From Helicobacter sp. MIT 99-5507 (GTDB lineage Bacteria > Campylobacterota > Campylobacteria > Campylobacterales > Helicobacteraceae): a stretch of 64,000 bases of DNA. The stretch covers positions 62,001 to 126,000 of the forward strand of contig NZ_NXLO01000002.1 of the NCBI RefSeq assembly GCF_003364295.1, in the 5' to 3' direction. A program made the translations under genes and the position numbers. A model generated the notes under the pieces. That model saw nothing but the letters and a program-made list of their open reading frames with translations, made no database searches and was not told the DNA's origin. Position 1 is the stretch's first letter. Each line of letters opens with the position of its first letter. This document shows, in pieces, positions 21,637 through 30,387 of the stretch.

Positions 21637-22644
21637 CTAATCTCTTATCAAGAAACCATCGATTTTATTATCCTTTATGAAATCTCTAGCTTCATCTTCA
21701 CTCTTAAAGCCTGTTACAAATACTCTATAAATAGCTTCTCCACCTAATTCACCGCTTTTGACGATAGTTGAATATCCATTATATTTATGAGTATCTTTAA
21801 AAATATTAGCTCCATTTTCTTTTCTAAATGCACCAATTTGAACTGCAAAATTTCCACCAGATACACTATATTCTACATTTCCTACTTTAAATTCATCACT
21901 AAATTCACTTGAATTTACCATATCTCTTACTATAGTTGATTGATTTGCAATATCATTTGATACAACATTATTAAAGCCAACTACTTCAATATTTACTCTA
22001 GCAGTCCCACTTTTTACCATATCAATATCTTTTGCTGCAGCAGCAGATAAATCTATAATCCTATTTTCAACAAATGGACCTCTATCATTTATACGCACAA
22101 TTGTGCTTTTGTTTGTATCTTTGCTTACAACTTTTACTATTGTATTCATAGGAAGAGTTTTGTGTGCTGCAGTATGAAGATGCATATCATAAGTTTCACC
22201 ATTTGATGTTTTTTTATTATGAAAATCTGGACCATACCAACTAGCAATGCCATCATAACTCTCGCCAATACTAACTTTTTGTGGATAATACCACTTACCA
22301 TTAATTTGATATGGCTTCATAGTAGCTCTTTGTAATGCTTCAGAATCCCTTGCACTTCCTAATTGTATATTCTCTGGAGGTGGAAGAGTAGAAACATTGC
22401 CTTCAGTATTTTGATTTTGATACGAGCTATTATTAGGTGTATTATTGTTTGGATTATAATTACTACTATATGTATTATCTTCATAATAGCTAGATTTTGA
22501 TGGTGAATAACCATTTAAATAATCTTGAAATCCTTCATAATCTTGAAATGCACCAATACCTCCACGATATGTAGAAGTGCTAGCACAACCAGCCAAAAAA
22601 ATAAATAATGTTGTAAGTAAATAAATATTTTTATTCAACCTCAT
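21637..22644 (-). CDS. rlpA: RlpA-like lipoprotein with SPOR domain
   Basis: A protein of 335 residues with lipobox FLAGC at residues 17-21. A low-complexity Asn/Ser/Pro-rich linker (residues 40-90) follows, then a double-psi beta-barrel domain (GIASWYGPDFHNKKTSNGE, RINDRGPFVENRIIDLS). The C-terminal SPOR domain starts near FAVQIGAFRKENGANIF. RlpA proteins cut denuded septal glycan strands, and SPOR binds such glycan. It overlaps mltD by 4 bases, pairing two lytic transglycosylases in one transcript. Confidence 0.9.
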   Translation of the reverse strand: MRLNKNIYLLTTLFIFLAGCASTSTYRGGIGAFQDYEGFQDYLNGYSPSKSSYYEDNTYSSNYNPNNNTPNNSSYQNQNTEGNVSTLPPPENIQLGSARDSEALQRATMKPYQINGKWYYPQKVSIGESYDGIASWYGPDFHNKKTSNGETYDMHLHTAAHKTLPMNTIVKVVSKDTNKSTIVRINDRGPFVENRIIDLSAAAAKDIDMVKSGTARVNIEVVGFNNVVSNDIANQSTIVRDMVNSSEFSDEFKVGNVEYSVSGGNFAVQIGAFRKENGANIFKDTHKYNGYSTIVKSGELGGEAIYRVFVTGFKSEDEARDFIKDNKIDGFLIRD

Positions 22645-23756
22645 CTCCCATTTAATGAATTATTTATCATTGCATATTTACTATCTTTAAGTGGAATTAT
22701 CAATTTTTGATTAATAGAAAGCAATGTTTTTTTCAAGTTATTTGCAACTTTTATAGATTTTATACTAACACCATATTTTCTTGATATGCTATACAAACTA
22801 TCACCCTTTGCAACTTTATATGTAATAAAATATTTTGCAAAATCTATCTTTTTTGGATCAAAATTTTGTTTGAAACTAAGCAAATATTCATATGGTAAAT
22901 AAACATCAAACTCTGCATTATCAAATGGTAAAAAATCGTATTTAAATTGCCTATTGTATTGTTTAAGCTCATTTAGGCTAATGCCCGCTCCTTGAGCAAT
23001 AGAATGCAGGCTAACCCCACCTTGAATCTTAATTGATGTTAATGTAGTAGTTACTCCACGATTTAAAAAATACTCTTTCTCTTCATTTTTTAAGATTCCA
23101 ATATCGCTAAATGCAACCCCCATAGATATAATCATTCTTATATAATTTCTAGTTTCTGATGGAATGTATTTCTTTTGTTCATCCATTAATACCCAAACAT
23201 CACTGCTTCCTGCTTCTTTTATAGCTCTTTGCAATCGTCCTATACCACAATTATAAGCCATTGCTGCTAAATACCATTTTCCAGTTGCATTGTATAAAAA
23301 CTTTAAATATTTTATAGCTGCAGCGGTAGATTTTATAGGATCTCTTCTTTCATCTATAAAATCATCTATTCTAAGACCTAGCTGCTTTCCTGTGCTAGGC
23401 ATAATCTGCCAAATACCTGATGCTTTTTTTGGTGAATATGCTCTTGGTGAAAATTCAGATTCAGCCATAGCTAGATATAAAAATTCTTGTGGAACTCCTG
23501 CATCACTTAACATTTGCTTTAAAATAGGTATATAAACATATCCTCTCTCAAAACTATCAACAAAAGATTCCCATCTCTCACCGCTAATTGTTTGATTATG
23601 AATTTCAAATAAGCTAGTATCAGTTTGAAATGAAGTATCAATATCAAATGCATTTAAAATACTCTCTACTGCACTGAATTGATTCCCATAAAAACTAGCA
23701 TTACTTACTGAAACAAATATGGCAATAAATATAAATTTTGCTAAATTATTTTGCAA
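22641..23756 (-). CDS. mltD: Membrane-bound lytic transglycosylase MltD-like
   Basis: A protein of 371 residues with a signal peptide (FIFIAIFVSVSNA) and an SLT domain around residues 80-220: YLAMAESEFSPRAYSPKKAS with the catalytic Glu, GIWQIMPSTGKQLGL, AAMAYNCGIGRLQRAI. One C-terminal LysM is present (TYKVAKGDSLYSISRKYGVS, residues about 310-355). It cleaves peptidoglycan between MurNAc and GlcNAc. E. coli MltD carries two LysM and a lipobox; here only one clear LysM and no obvious lipobox are seen. Confidence 0.88.
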   Translation of the reverse strand: MQNNLAKFIFIAIFVSVSNASFYGNQFSAVESILNAFDIDTSFQTDTSLFEIHNQTISGERWESFVDSFERGYVYIPILKQMLSDAGVPQEFLYLAMAESEFSPRAYSPKKASGIWQIMPSTGKQLGLRIDDFIDERRDPIKSTAAAIKYLKFLYNATGKWYLAAMAYNCGIGRLQRAIKEAGSSDVWVLMDEQKKYIPSETRNYIRMIISMGVAFSDIGILKNEEKEYFLNRGVTTTLTSIKIQGGVSLHSIAQGAGISLNELKQYNRQFKYDFLPFDNAEFDVYLPYEYLLSFKQNFDPKKIDFAKYFITYKVAKGDSLYSISRKYGVSIKSIKVANNLKKTLLSINQKLIIPLKDSKYAMINNSLNGR

Positions 23757-23844
23757 TAAAACCTCTAAAATAAAAATTGTATAAAACTATGGATTATACT
23801 TATTTTTTCTTAAACTATTTTTTTATCTTTTTGATAAAAACAAA

Positions 23845-24633
23845 TCAAATCTTAAATAATTTCAAAGCATTATTTGTCGTGTTGGTAGCAATAATTTCTA
23901 AATCCAAGCACAAAGTCTCCCCTAAATGCGTTGCAATAATAGGTATATATTCTGGTGTATTTATTTTACCTCTATGTGGCATTGGAGCTAAATATGGAGC
24001 ATCTGTCTCTAAAATCAAAGATTCTAGTGGCAACTCTTGAAGACAATCTCGCAAACTTTGTGCATTTTTAAAACTGACAACCCCACCAATACCAAAATAA
24101 GTAGGACATGATAGTGCATTTACTAGAGTTTTATCACCACCAAAACAATGAAAAACCAAACCTATAATATCACTTTCATAATCCTTTAAGATTCTAATTA
24201 CATCATCATTAGAATCTCTAGTATGTATTATAATTGGTAGATTATTAGAGATTGCAAGTTCTATTTGGTATCTAAAAGCTCTTTCTTGTGCTAATTTTAT
24301 ATCATCACAATTATTAGAATCAAAATAATGATAATCAAGTCCTATTTCACCTATCGCGATACATTTTGGATTGCTTAAGATGTCTTTTATCTTTGCTTGC
24401 ATATTACAATCAAAATCACCTATTTCTGTTGGGTGAATCCCGCTTGCAAAAAATACACCACTATATTTTTCTGCAATTTGTGCTGCATAAGGTAGATCGT
24501 TGATATCAGCACCAGGAATAATAATCTTTTGCACTCCAAGATTTAGAGCATTTGTGATGATAGTATCAAGATTCTCTTTATATTTTTTACTGTCTAAATG
24601 ACAATGCGTATCAATATACACACTAAACTCCAT
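23845..24633 (-). CDS. tatD: TatD family metal-dependent deoxyribonuclease
   Basis: A TIM-barrel hydrolase of 262 residues with the metal motifs IDTHCHLDSKKY, GEIGLDYHY, IIHTRDSNDDV, HCFGG and LETDAPYLAP. TatD enzymes act as 3'-5' nucleases in repair or RNA quality control. I place the start at ATG 24633 (MEFSVYIDTHCHLD), since the open frame further upstream runs into the divergent ribE gene. The frame is intact. Confidence 0.92.
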   Translation of the reverse strand: MEFSVYIDTHCHLDSKKYKENLDTIITNALNLGVQKIIIPGADINDLPYAAQIAEKYSGVFFASGIHPTEIGDFDCNMQAKIKDILSNPKCIAIGEIGLDYHYFDSNNCDDIKLAQERAFRYQIELAISNNLPIIIHTRDSNDDVIRILKDYESDIIGLVFHCFGGDKTLVNALSCPTYFGIGGVVSFKNAQSLRDCLQELPLESLILETDAPYLAPMPHRGKINTPEYIPIIATHLGETLCLDLEIIATNTTNNALKLFKI

Positions 24634-24685
24634 AATAAAAATTAAGTTAAAATAATAGCAGAATCTAAAAGTAGAGAGGTTTTTT

Positions 24686-25303
24686 ATGTTTAGTGGATTG
24701 GTTAAACATATAGGAATTGTAAAACAATTTAGCAATGAAACAATCACAATCAAAAGTGACTTAGCACCAAAAATTGGTGCAAGCATCGCAGTAAATGGTA
24801 TTTGCCTAACAGCAACAAGATATAAAGATAATGAATTTGATGCGATACTTAGCAAAGAAAGTAGAGATAATATTGCAATTGAGAATCTAAAAGATAAAGT
24901 GCATTTAGAAGAAGCACTAACTCTAAATGACAAACTAGATGGGCATATTGTGCAAGGACATATTGATTGTATAGGGATTATTAGAAAAATAGAGCAAAAT
25001 GAAAATGGATTTGATTTTTATATCGAATTTGATGAAAGTAAAATACCCTTGATAGTGCCAAAAGGAAGCATTGCTATAGATGGAATAAGTCTTACTATAA
25101 ATTCTTTGCAAAAAAATATCTTTAGGCTTACAATCATTCCTCACACATTTTACAATACTCTATTTCATACATATCAAATAAATAGAAGAGTAAATATTGA
25201 AACTGACATTATAAATAGAAGCATATATCATATATTAAAACACACAACGCCAGAATCTACTCCAAATTGGAGAGAAATAGATTCTATATTATCAAGTTAT
25301 TAA
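24686..25303 (+). CDS. ribE: Riboflavin synthase alpha chain
   Basis: A protein of 205 residues made of two similar lumazine-binding halves. The first starts MFSGLVKHIGIVKQF with SIAVNGICLTAT; the second has GHIDCIGIIRKIE with SIAIDGISLTIN. It converts two dimethylribityllumazine molecules to riboflavin. GAGAGG precedes the ATG. flhX starts one base after its stop. In H. pylori the order tatD-ribE-flhX is the same. Confidence 0.94.
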   Translation: MFSGLVKHIGIVKQFSNETITIKSDLAPKIGASIAVNGICLTATRYKDNEFDAILSKESRDNIAIENLKDKVHLEEALTLNDKLDGHIVQGHIDCIGIIRKIEQNENGFDFYIEFDESKIPLIVPKGSIAIDGISLTINSLQKNIFRLTIIPHTFYNTLFHTYQINRRVNIETDIINRSIYHILKHTTPESTPNWREIDSILSSY

Positions 25304-25304
25304 A

Positions 25305-25571
25305 ATGAATACAAAAAAAGCTGTAGCACTTGCATATGGAGAAAATATCAGCATACCAAAAGTAGTTGCAAGTGGCAGAGAAAAAATTGCATTTGAAATT
25401 ATTAAAAAAGCAAAAGAATATAATATACCTATGTTTCAAAATAAAGAGCTTGTAGATTCTCTTATCAATTTTGATATAGGTGATGAAATAAATGAAGAAT
25501 CTTATCATTGTGTAGAACAGATTCTGATATGGTTAAATAATATTGAAAATAATGCCCAATTAAGCAAATAG
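25305..25571 (+). CDS. flhX: FlhX, stand-alone FlhB C-terminal-like protein
   Basis: A protein of 88 residues equal to the cytoplasmic FlhB-C fragment left after FlhB autocleavage: KAVALAYGENISIPKVVASG, REKIAFEIIKKAKEYNIPMF and QNKELVDSLINFDIGDEINE. No membrane helices and no NPTH cleavage site are present. In H. pylori the equivalent gene (HP1575) can replace cleaved FlhB in flagellar export, as I recall. Translation is probably coupled to ribE. Confidence 0.85.
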   Translation: MNTKKAVALAYGENISIPKVVASGREKIAFEIIKKAKEYNIPMFQNKELVDSLINFDIGDEINEESYHCVEQILIWLNNIENNAQLSK

Positions 25572-25574
25572 ATT

Positions 25575-26327
25575 TTAGAGGATTTTTTCCTGCCCTATTC
25601 TATATAATGCAAAATCATATTTTATAGGATCATTTTCATCAAATTTTGCTAGATTATTTGTGATTTCTAGTGCCGATTGCAAATCATAACTCTTTCTATT
25701 TAATAATCCAAGTTTTTTAGATACTTTAAATGTATGTGTATCAAGTGGCAAAATAAGATGTCTGCTAGATACTTTATCATGCCAGATTCCAATATCAATA
25801 TTATCTTTTCTAACTAGCCATCTAAGAAACATATTCCATCTTTTTAGTGGCGATGAAGCGCTTGGCTTTATGCTTTTTCTACCTATCAAGAAATCAAGCC
25901 CTTTTGTAAGTTCTACCTTGTTTCTAAGAGATTCTATCATTGCATTTATTCCAGATAAGACATCATTTTCTTTATTATAAGAATCTAAAAAAATATTTTT
26001 TATTCCACCACTTTCTATAATATCATTCATACATAAAAATATATTTTTTATATCATCTTTTGTTTGGAATCTATATAGAGGAAAAGAAGTATTTAAAATA
26101 GACTTTCTATCATCAATAATATTAAAATCTATTGATAATAATGTTTTTAGAATCTGCTTTGCATTGCCATATGATAAAAGCGCACAAATTGCAGCAATCT
26201 CGCTAATATATTTAGAATCTACATATTTTTTCACAGCAAAAAGCGGATCAGGCTTATCTTGGCTTAATTCAAATGTTGTATTTCTAGCTTTATATTCATC
26301 ATCTAGTAGCTGCTTTAAATCATCCAT
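25575..26327 (-). CDS. TIGR02757 (DUF2400) family protein
   Basis: A protein of about 250 residues. DPLFAVKKYVDSKYISEIAA, ICALLSYGNAKQI, FLIGRKSIKPSASSPLKRWN, MFLRWLVRKDNIDIGIWHDK and LILPLDTHTFKVSKKLGLL are recognisable as the TIGR02757 family of unknown function. The conserved basic and DTH residues suggest a nucleic-acid or nucleotide role, but none is shown. The start is ATG 26327, with GGAT upstream; a TTG at 26342 is possible. It converges on flhX with 3 bases between stops. Confidence 0.75.
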   Translation of the reverse strand: MDDLKQLLDDEYKARNTTFELSQDKPDPLFAVKKYVDSKYISEIAAICALLSYGNAKQILKTLLSIDFNIIDDRKSILNTSFPLYRFQTKDDIKNIFLCMNDIIESGGIKNIFLDSYNKENDVLSGINAMIESLRNKVELTKGLDFLIGRKSIKPSASSPLKRWNMFLRWLVRKDNIDIGIWHDKVSSRHLILPLDTHTFKVSKKLGLLNRKSYDLQSALEITNNLAKFDENDPIKYDFALYRIGQEKIL

Positions 26328-26392
26328 TTTAAAAATATCCAAAAAATATGATATAAACTATAATTATACTATGTAATAATCTCAACTTATGG

Positions 26393-26398
26393 TAGAAT
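26393..26398 (+). promoter_or_regulatory. Extended -10 element for outer-membrane protein gene
   Basis: TGGTAGAAT gives a TGn-extended -10 (TAGAAT) with a predicted start near 26405, about 32 bases before the ATG at 26437. AAAGG serves as ribosome binding site. The -35 side is only AT-rich, as is usual for sigma-80 promoters in Helicobacter. Confidence 0.4.
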
Positions 26399-26436
26399 AA
26401 CTCCATCATTAAGACTTTAAAAATAAAGGTTGATTT

Positions 26437-27093
26437 ATGCTTAAAAAATTAATTATAGCTATATTGGTAACTTCACCTATTTTTGCAAAAACATTTAGCC
26501 TTGAAGCGTTATATGGATTTGGATTTGTGAATACACCAACAGCTCAAGGTAAATTAAATGGAAACGCACAAGATGGTGGGATTAGAGCAATATTTTTTAC
26601 TGATAATTTTACACATGAAATAGCAGGAAGATATACTTTTGCATCAAATGTAAAAGTAAATAATCTTGCATCAAAATATAATACTTGGGAAGCAGAGTAT
26701 AGATTTGGCACTAGAATGGATAATGATATGGCAAAGCTTGGAATGTTATTAGGAAGTGCTTATCTAGGACTTGGATACCAAAGCTTCATGACAACAGTAA
26801 ATAATATTAAAAATACAACAAATTATATATATTTACCATTTGGATTCTGGGGTGAAGACGATGCAGGTGCAAATAATTTTAAAGTAAGATATGGGCTAAA
26901 TCTTAAAGCAATGTTATTTGATAATTCTAATAATGGCTTTAGATGGAAATTCTTGCTAGGAGGAAAAGTGTATGCTGGTGCAGCATATTCATTTGGAAAT
27001 GTTATGGACATATTTGCACAACTATTCTTTACATATAATGCACCTATCAAAAATCTAAAGATATATGGGATTGAGGCTGGAATCCAATTCTAA
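26437..27093 (+). CDS. Small outer-membrane beta-barrel protein
   Basis: A protein of 218 residues with a signal peptide cleaved after SPIFA (residue 17). The mature part is rich in alternating aromatic and small residues: LEALYGFGFVNTPTAQGKL, ITHEIAGRYTF-like strands, GSAYLGLGYQSF, FKVRYGLNLKAML, GKVYAGAAYSFG. It ends IEAGIQF with a terminal Phe, the BAM recognition signal. An 8- to 10-strand barrel is likely. I do not recognise the specific family. It stands alone between convergent and divergent genes with its own promoter and terminator. A porin, adhesin or structural role is equally possible. Confidence 0.7.
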   Translation: MLKKLIIAILVTSPIFAKTFSLEALYGFGFVNTPTAQGKLNGNAQDGGIRAIFFTDNFTHEIAGRYTFASNVKVNNLASKYNTWEAEYRFGTRMDNDMAKLGMLLGSAYLGLGYQSFMTTVNNIKNTTNYIYLPFGFWGEDDAGANNFKVRYGLNLKAMLFDNSNNGFRWKFLLGGKVYAGAAYSFGNVMDIFAQLFFTYNAPIKNLKIYGIEAGIQF

Positions 27094-27096
27094 AGA

Positions 27097-27116
27097 TTTA
27101 GCACTTTTGTGCTAAA
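27097..27116. terminator. Rho-independent-type hairpin between convergent genes
   Basis: TTTAGCAC and GTGCTAAA form a perfect 8-bp stem around a TTTT loop, three bases after the outer-membrane protein stop. A T-rich stretch follows on the plus strand. It lies just outside the 3' end of the convergent ftsL-like gene, so it may serve both directions. Confidence 0.65.
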
Positions 27117-27122
27117 TAATAT

Positions 27123-27419
27123 TTATTTTATCTCTTCGATTTCAAGCGTTAGAAAATTAAATTTTACACTCTCTAATCTCTGTTGTAATTCAGCATTTTC
27201 TGCTTTTAGAGATTCTTTTCTTGATTGTAAATCATTTATATCTTTACTTATATAATAAATATTGCTAGATAGATATATCTTTGGAACAAAAAAGATTATA
27301 CAAAGAAACAAAATTGCATATGCAAAAAATATATGTCTAAGCTCTATGCCTTCATTGTTATCATCTAAATTATTTAGCAAATTTTGTTTTTCATATAAAC
27401 TGACTTCATTTTTATTCAT
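27123..27419 (-). CDS. Small bitopic coiled-coil protein, candidate FtsL
   Basis: A protein of 98 residues with a cytoplasmic N-terminus of about 30 residues, one membrane helix (IFFAYAILFLCIIFFVPKIY) and a periplasmic leucine-zipper-like coiled coil (NDLQSRKESLKAENAELQQR). This is the plan of FtsL, the divisome protein usually encoded directly after rsmH. It overlaps rsmH by 8 bases. No ftsI or ftsB lies next to it. FtsL is too diverged to call by sequence, so topology and position carry the assignment. Confidence 0.55.
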   Translation of the reverse strand: MNKNEVSLYEKQNLLNNLDDNNEGIELRHIFFAYAILFLCIIFFVPKIYLSSNIYYISKDINDLQSRKESLKAENAELQQRLESVKFNFLTLEIEEIK

Positions 27420-28329
27420 AGAATCTAAAACACCTCATCTTAGCACTTCGCGAACGTTTATTTGCCCTAATTTCATTTTGACTTGGAATAATTGGTTTTT
27501 TATATAGAATATCACCTTTTTTATGATTATTACCACATATACATTTTATAGTATCATTACTACAAATACATGATTTTGCCCAAGTCTTAAACTTTTCTTT
27601 TACTATTCTATCTTCAAGCGAATGAAATGAAATTATAGCAACTTTTGCTTTTTTTAGATTTTCTATATTGTTTAGAAATCTTTTAAGCTCTCCTAATTCA
27701 TCATTTACTTCTATACGCAATGATTGAAATACAAGAGTAGCTGGATGAATTTTTGAATTAATCTTAGAATGAGATTCTATTAATTGACTTAACTCTTTTG
27801 CAGTATTTATTGTATGATTTTTACGATAATCAAGTATAATTTTTGTAATAAAAGTTGGATTTTTTATCTCTCCGTATTCAATGAAGATTCTATGAAGTTC
27901 ATCTTTTGAGTATGAATTAATTACCATTTTTGCTGTTAGATGTGAATTTGTATCCATTCTCATATCAAGACTATCACTATAAAAACTAAAACCCCGATTA
28001 GGATTATCTACTTGATATGATGATATGCCAATATCAGCTAAGATTCCAATAATATTATCATTTTTGGATAGGATGTCTTTAATGCCATTTGAAAAGCTAG
28101 AATGCAAAGCCTTAAACCTTGCACCAAATATATTTAATCTCTCTTTTGCTAATGCAATAGCTTCTATATCTTTATCAATTCCAATAATATTAATATTTTT
28201 ATTTTGTTCTAATAATGCAAAAGAATGCCCACCAAGCCCTAGTGTCGCATCAATGATAGTCCCTTGATAATCTGCAAATTCATCAAGAACTTCATTTAGC
28301 AAAACTGGGATATGAGAAAAACTAGTCAT
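27412..28329 (-). CDS. rsmH: 16S rRNA (cytosine1402-N4)-methyltransferase RsmH
   Basis: A protein of 305 residues (MraW) that methylates C1402 in the decoding centre. It has HIPVLLNEVLDEF, the SAM loop DATLGLGGHSFALLEQN, GILADIGISSYQVDNPNRGF, YSDSLDMRMD and ISFHSLEDRIVKEKF. A four-cysteine patch (CICSNDTIKCICGN) lies near the C-terminus. The start codon overlaps the end of the AsmA-like gene (ATGA type). Confidence 0.95.
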   Translation of the reverse strand: MTSFSHIPVLLNEVLDEFADYQGTIIDATLGLGGHSFALLEQNKNINIIGIDKDIEAIALAKERLNIFGARFKALHSSFSNGIKDILSKNDNIIGILADIGISSYQVDNPNRGFSFYSDSLDMRMDTNSHLTAKMVINSYSKDELHRIFIEYGEIKNPTFITKIILDYRKNHTINTAKELSQLIESHSKINSKIHPATLVFQSLRIEVNDELGELKRFLNNIENLKKAKVAIISFHSLEDRIVKEKFKTWAKSCICSNDTIKCICGNNHKKGDILYKKPIIPSQNEIRANKRSRSAKMRCFRFYE

Positions 28330-30374
28330 CTTTTAAATAAATTATTAAGCCCCTTATTTATCATATCTTTTGCTTTATCTTCTATCTTTTGGACTTCTTG
28401 TTGGACTTTTGGATTTTTCATAACATTATTAAGAATATCCTTACCAAGCTTGCTAGTGTCAATTTTTACACTTGGATTTGCTACTTTTCCGCTTACAATT
28501 CCGGTTAATTCATATTGCTGCACTTTTAATGCTAAATTTGCATTTATATCATCATTATCTAGATTTAAAGTAACATTATTTGAGGTGATACTTGTATTAT
28601 TGCTTTGCATATTTAGATTTGCTGTAACTAAACTTTTATTAATCACACCATCGATTTTAATATTGCTATATACTTCTTTTGTTCCATCAAATTTAAGAGT
28701 TTTTTCTAATATTGACATCAATTTATTATCAACAAATGAACCTTTTGTTGATATTAGATCTATATTTCCTATTTGTGTTTGTCTATCATATTTTAAAACA
28801 CCATTTATAGTAGAATCAAATATCTTTGGATATTGAAGCATATCTAAGATAGAAAGTGTATTCATATCTTTTATTGTTGCACTAATTAGATTATTATTTA
28901 ACTCTGCATCTAATGTTCCACCAAATAAATCACTCTTCATATTTCCACGAAGAGAAATAGGCGTCCATACAACATCACCATAAGCAATCAAACTACCTTT
29001 TAATTCTTTACTGGTAACAAATACTAATTTCTTTAAATCTTTAACATCAATTTTATATGGAGCACTGATTCCAAGAGAATCTACATTTAATAAAGCATCT
29101 TTTATATTTAGATTTGCTGCATCTGTAATTAGATCTAAATTTAATTTACCAATGCCATTTGTAAAATTGATATTTGCTTGATGATTGTATTTCATATTTG
29201 GCATATCCATATCAAATTCACTTTTTACAACTTTACCATTGATAGTGCCATTCATAGTATGATCATAATCACCATTTATACCAGAGCTAATATTTCCTAA
29301 ATTAGCATTAGCATTAAACAAGCCATTTGCATATATAGGCTTAACAAGCATATATAATATTTTTTCAATTTTTAAATTTTTGATTTTTAATGTCGCATCT
29401 TTTGGTTTTGTATAATTTTGCAATGATATAGAATACGATGTAGCACTATCTGCTATATCACTTTTACCATCCAAATTTATCCATTTTGAATCACCTATGA
29501 CTTTACCATTTGTTCTAAATTCACCTCTAAGTGGCATACCAACAATTGGAGTAAGTGGAGATAAATCACTTATATTGATATCATAAGTTGAATCTGTTCG
29601 CAATGTTTTAATAATCGTGTTTCCAGTTGAGTTAATATTGCCAACACTTGATAATAACTCAAATTTATGTGCGATTTTTGTATCATCAAAATTAGCAAGA
29701 AGATTTATTATAAATGAATTATCTGGCACATTAACACCAAAATCTTTTTTGACAAGATCTTTTGATATCTTACCATTATTTACTTTTGCTAGAGCCTGCC
29801 CGTTGAATTTTAGATTATTATCACCTATGATATTTGCAACAACATCAATTTCACCTGTTGCATAAGGCTTCTCACCAAGTAAAGCAAGGATGGATTCTAA
29901 TTCCAAATCTTTAATATTTGCAATAACTTTTAATGGTTTAAAATTAACAATATTTGTATCGATTCTAAATTCACCTTTCAAAGAATTACTAACTGTATGA
30001 ATTTCAAAATTAGTAATTTTTCCTCTAATTACATTTTCTATTAATAACTCTTTTGGCGTAGCAGTAGGCGATGTTTTTAATAATGGATTTTTAAGTAATA
30101 TATTTAATTCTAAATATATATTTTGACTAAGTAGCGAAAAAGTCCCATGTGAAGTAATATTTATATCATCACTTGATTTTAATACTATATCAAAGCCTCC
30201 AAATCTAAGTGAAAAAAAATCTAAAACAAGCGGTATTGGCGAGTATTTATCAATTTGAGCTTGTAAATGAGGTTTTAAAATATTATTACCAAATGATGTA
30301 AATAAAAGCACAAAAGCTGCAACCAAAATAATAAGAATCAATCCAAGCAAAAATAATAAAAACTTCTTAAACAT
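28326..30374 (-). CDS. AsmA/TamB-like inner-membrane-anchored protein
   Basis: A protein of 682 residues with one N-terminal membrane helix (FLLFLLGLILIILVAAFVLL). A very long periplasmic region of repeated short beta strands follows (patterns such as INLLANFDDTKIAHKFELL and LNLDLITDAANLNIKDALL), ending in a Lys-rich helix (QKIEDKAKDMINKGLNN). This is the shape of AsmA-like proteins that bridge the envelope and move phospholipids. Charged helical tails like EDKAKDMINKGLNNLFKR are common in the group. No enzyme motif is present. It is transcribed with rsmH. Confidence 0.6.
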   Translation of the reverse strand: MFKKFLLFLLGLILIILVAAFVLLFTSFGNNILKPHLQAQIDKYSPIPLVLDFFSLRFGGFDIVLKSSDDINITSHGTFSLLSQNIYLELNILLKNPLLKTSPTATPKELLIENVIRGKITNFEIHTVSNSLKGEFRIDTNIVNFKPLKVIANIKDLELESILALLGEKPYATGEIDVVANIIGDNNLKFNGQALAKVNNGKISKDLVKKDFGVNVPDNSFIINLLANFDDTKIAHKFELLSSVGNINSTGNTIIKTLRTDSTYDINISDLSPLTPIVGMPLRGEFRTNGKVIGDSKWINLDGKSDIADSATSYSISLQNYTKPKDATLKIKNLKIEKILYMLVKPIYANGLFNANANLGNISSGINGDYDHTMNGTINGKVVKSEFDMDMPNMKYNHQANINFTNGIGKLNLDLITDAANLNIKDALLNVDSLGISAPYKIDVKDLKKLVFVTSKELKGSLIAYGDVVWTPISLRGNMKSDLFGGTLDAELNNNLISATIKDMNTLSILDMLQYPKIFDSTINGVLKYDRQTQIGNIDLISTKGSFVDNKLMSILEKTLKFDGTKEVYSNIKIDGVINKSLVTANLNMQSNNTSITSNNVTLNLDNDDINANLALKVQQYELTGIVSGKVANPSVKIDTSKLGKDILNNVMKNPKVQQEVQKIEDKAKDMINKGLNNLFKR

Positions 30375-30387
30375 ATCAAACTTCTCT

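Noticed and set aside
23845-24933. Extended 362-residue TatD with a hydrophobic leader
   Set aside because: The extra 100 residues overlap ribE on the opposite strand and are a chance open frame; the family start is at 24633.
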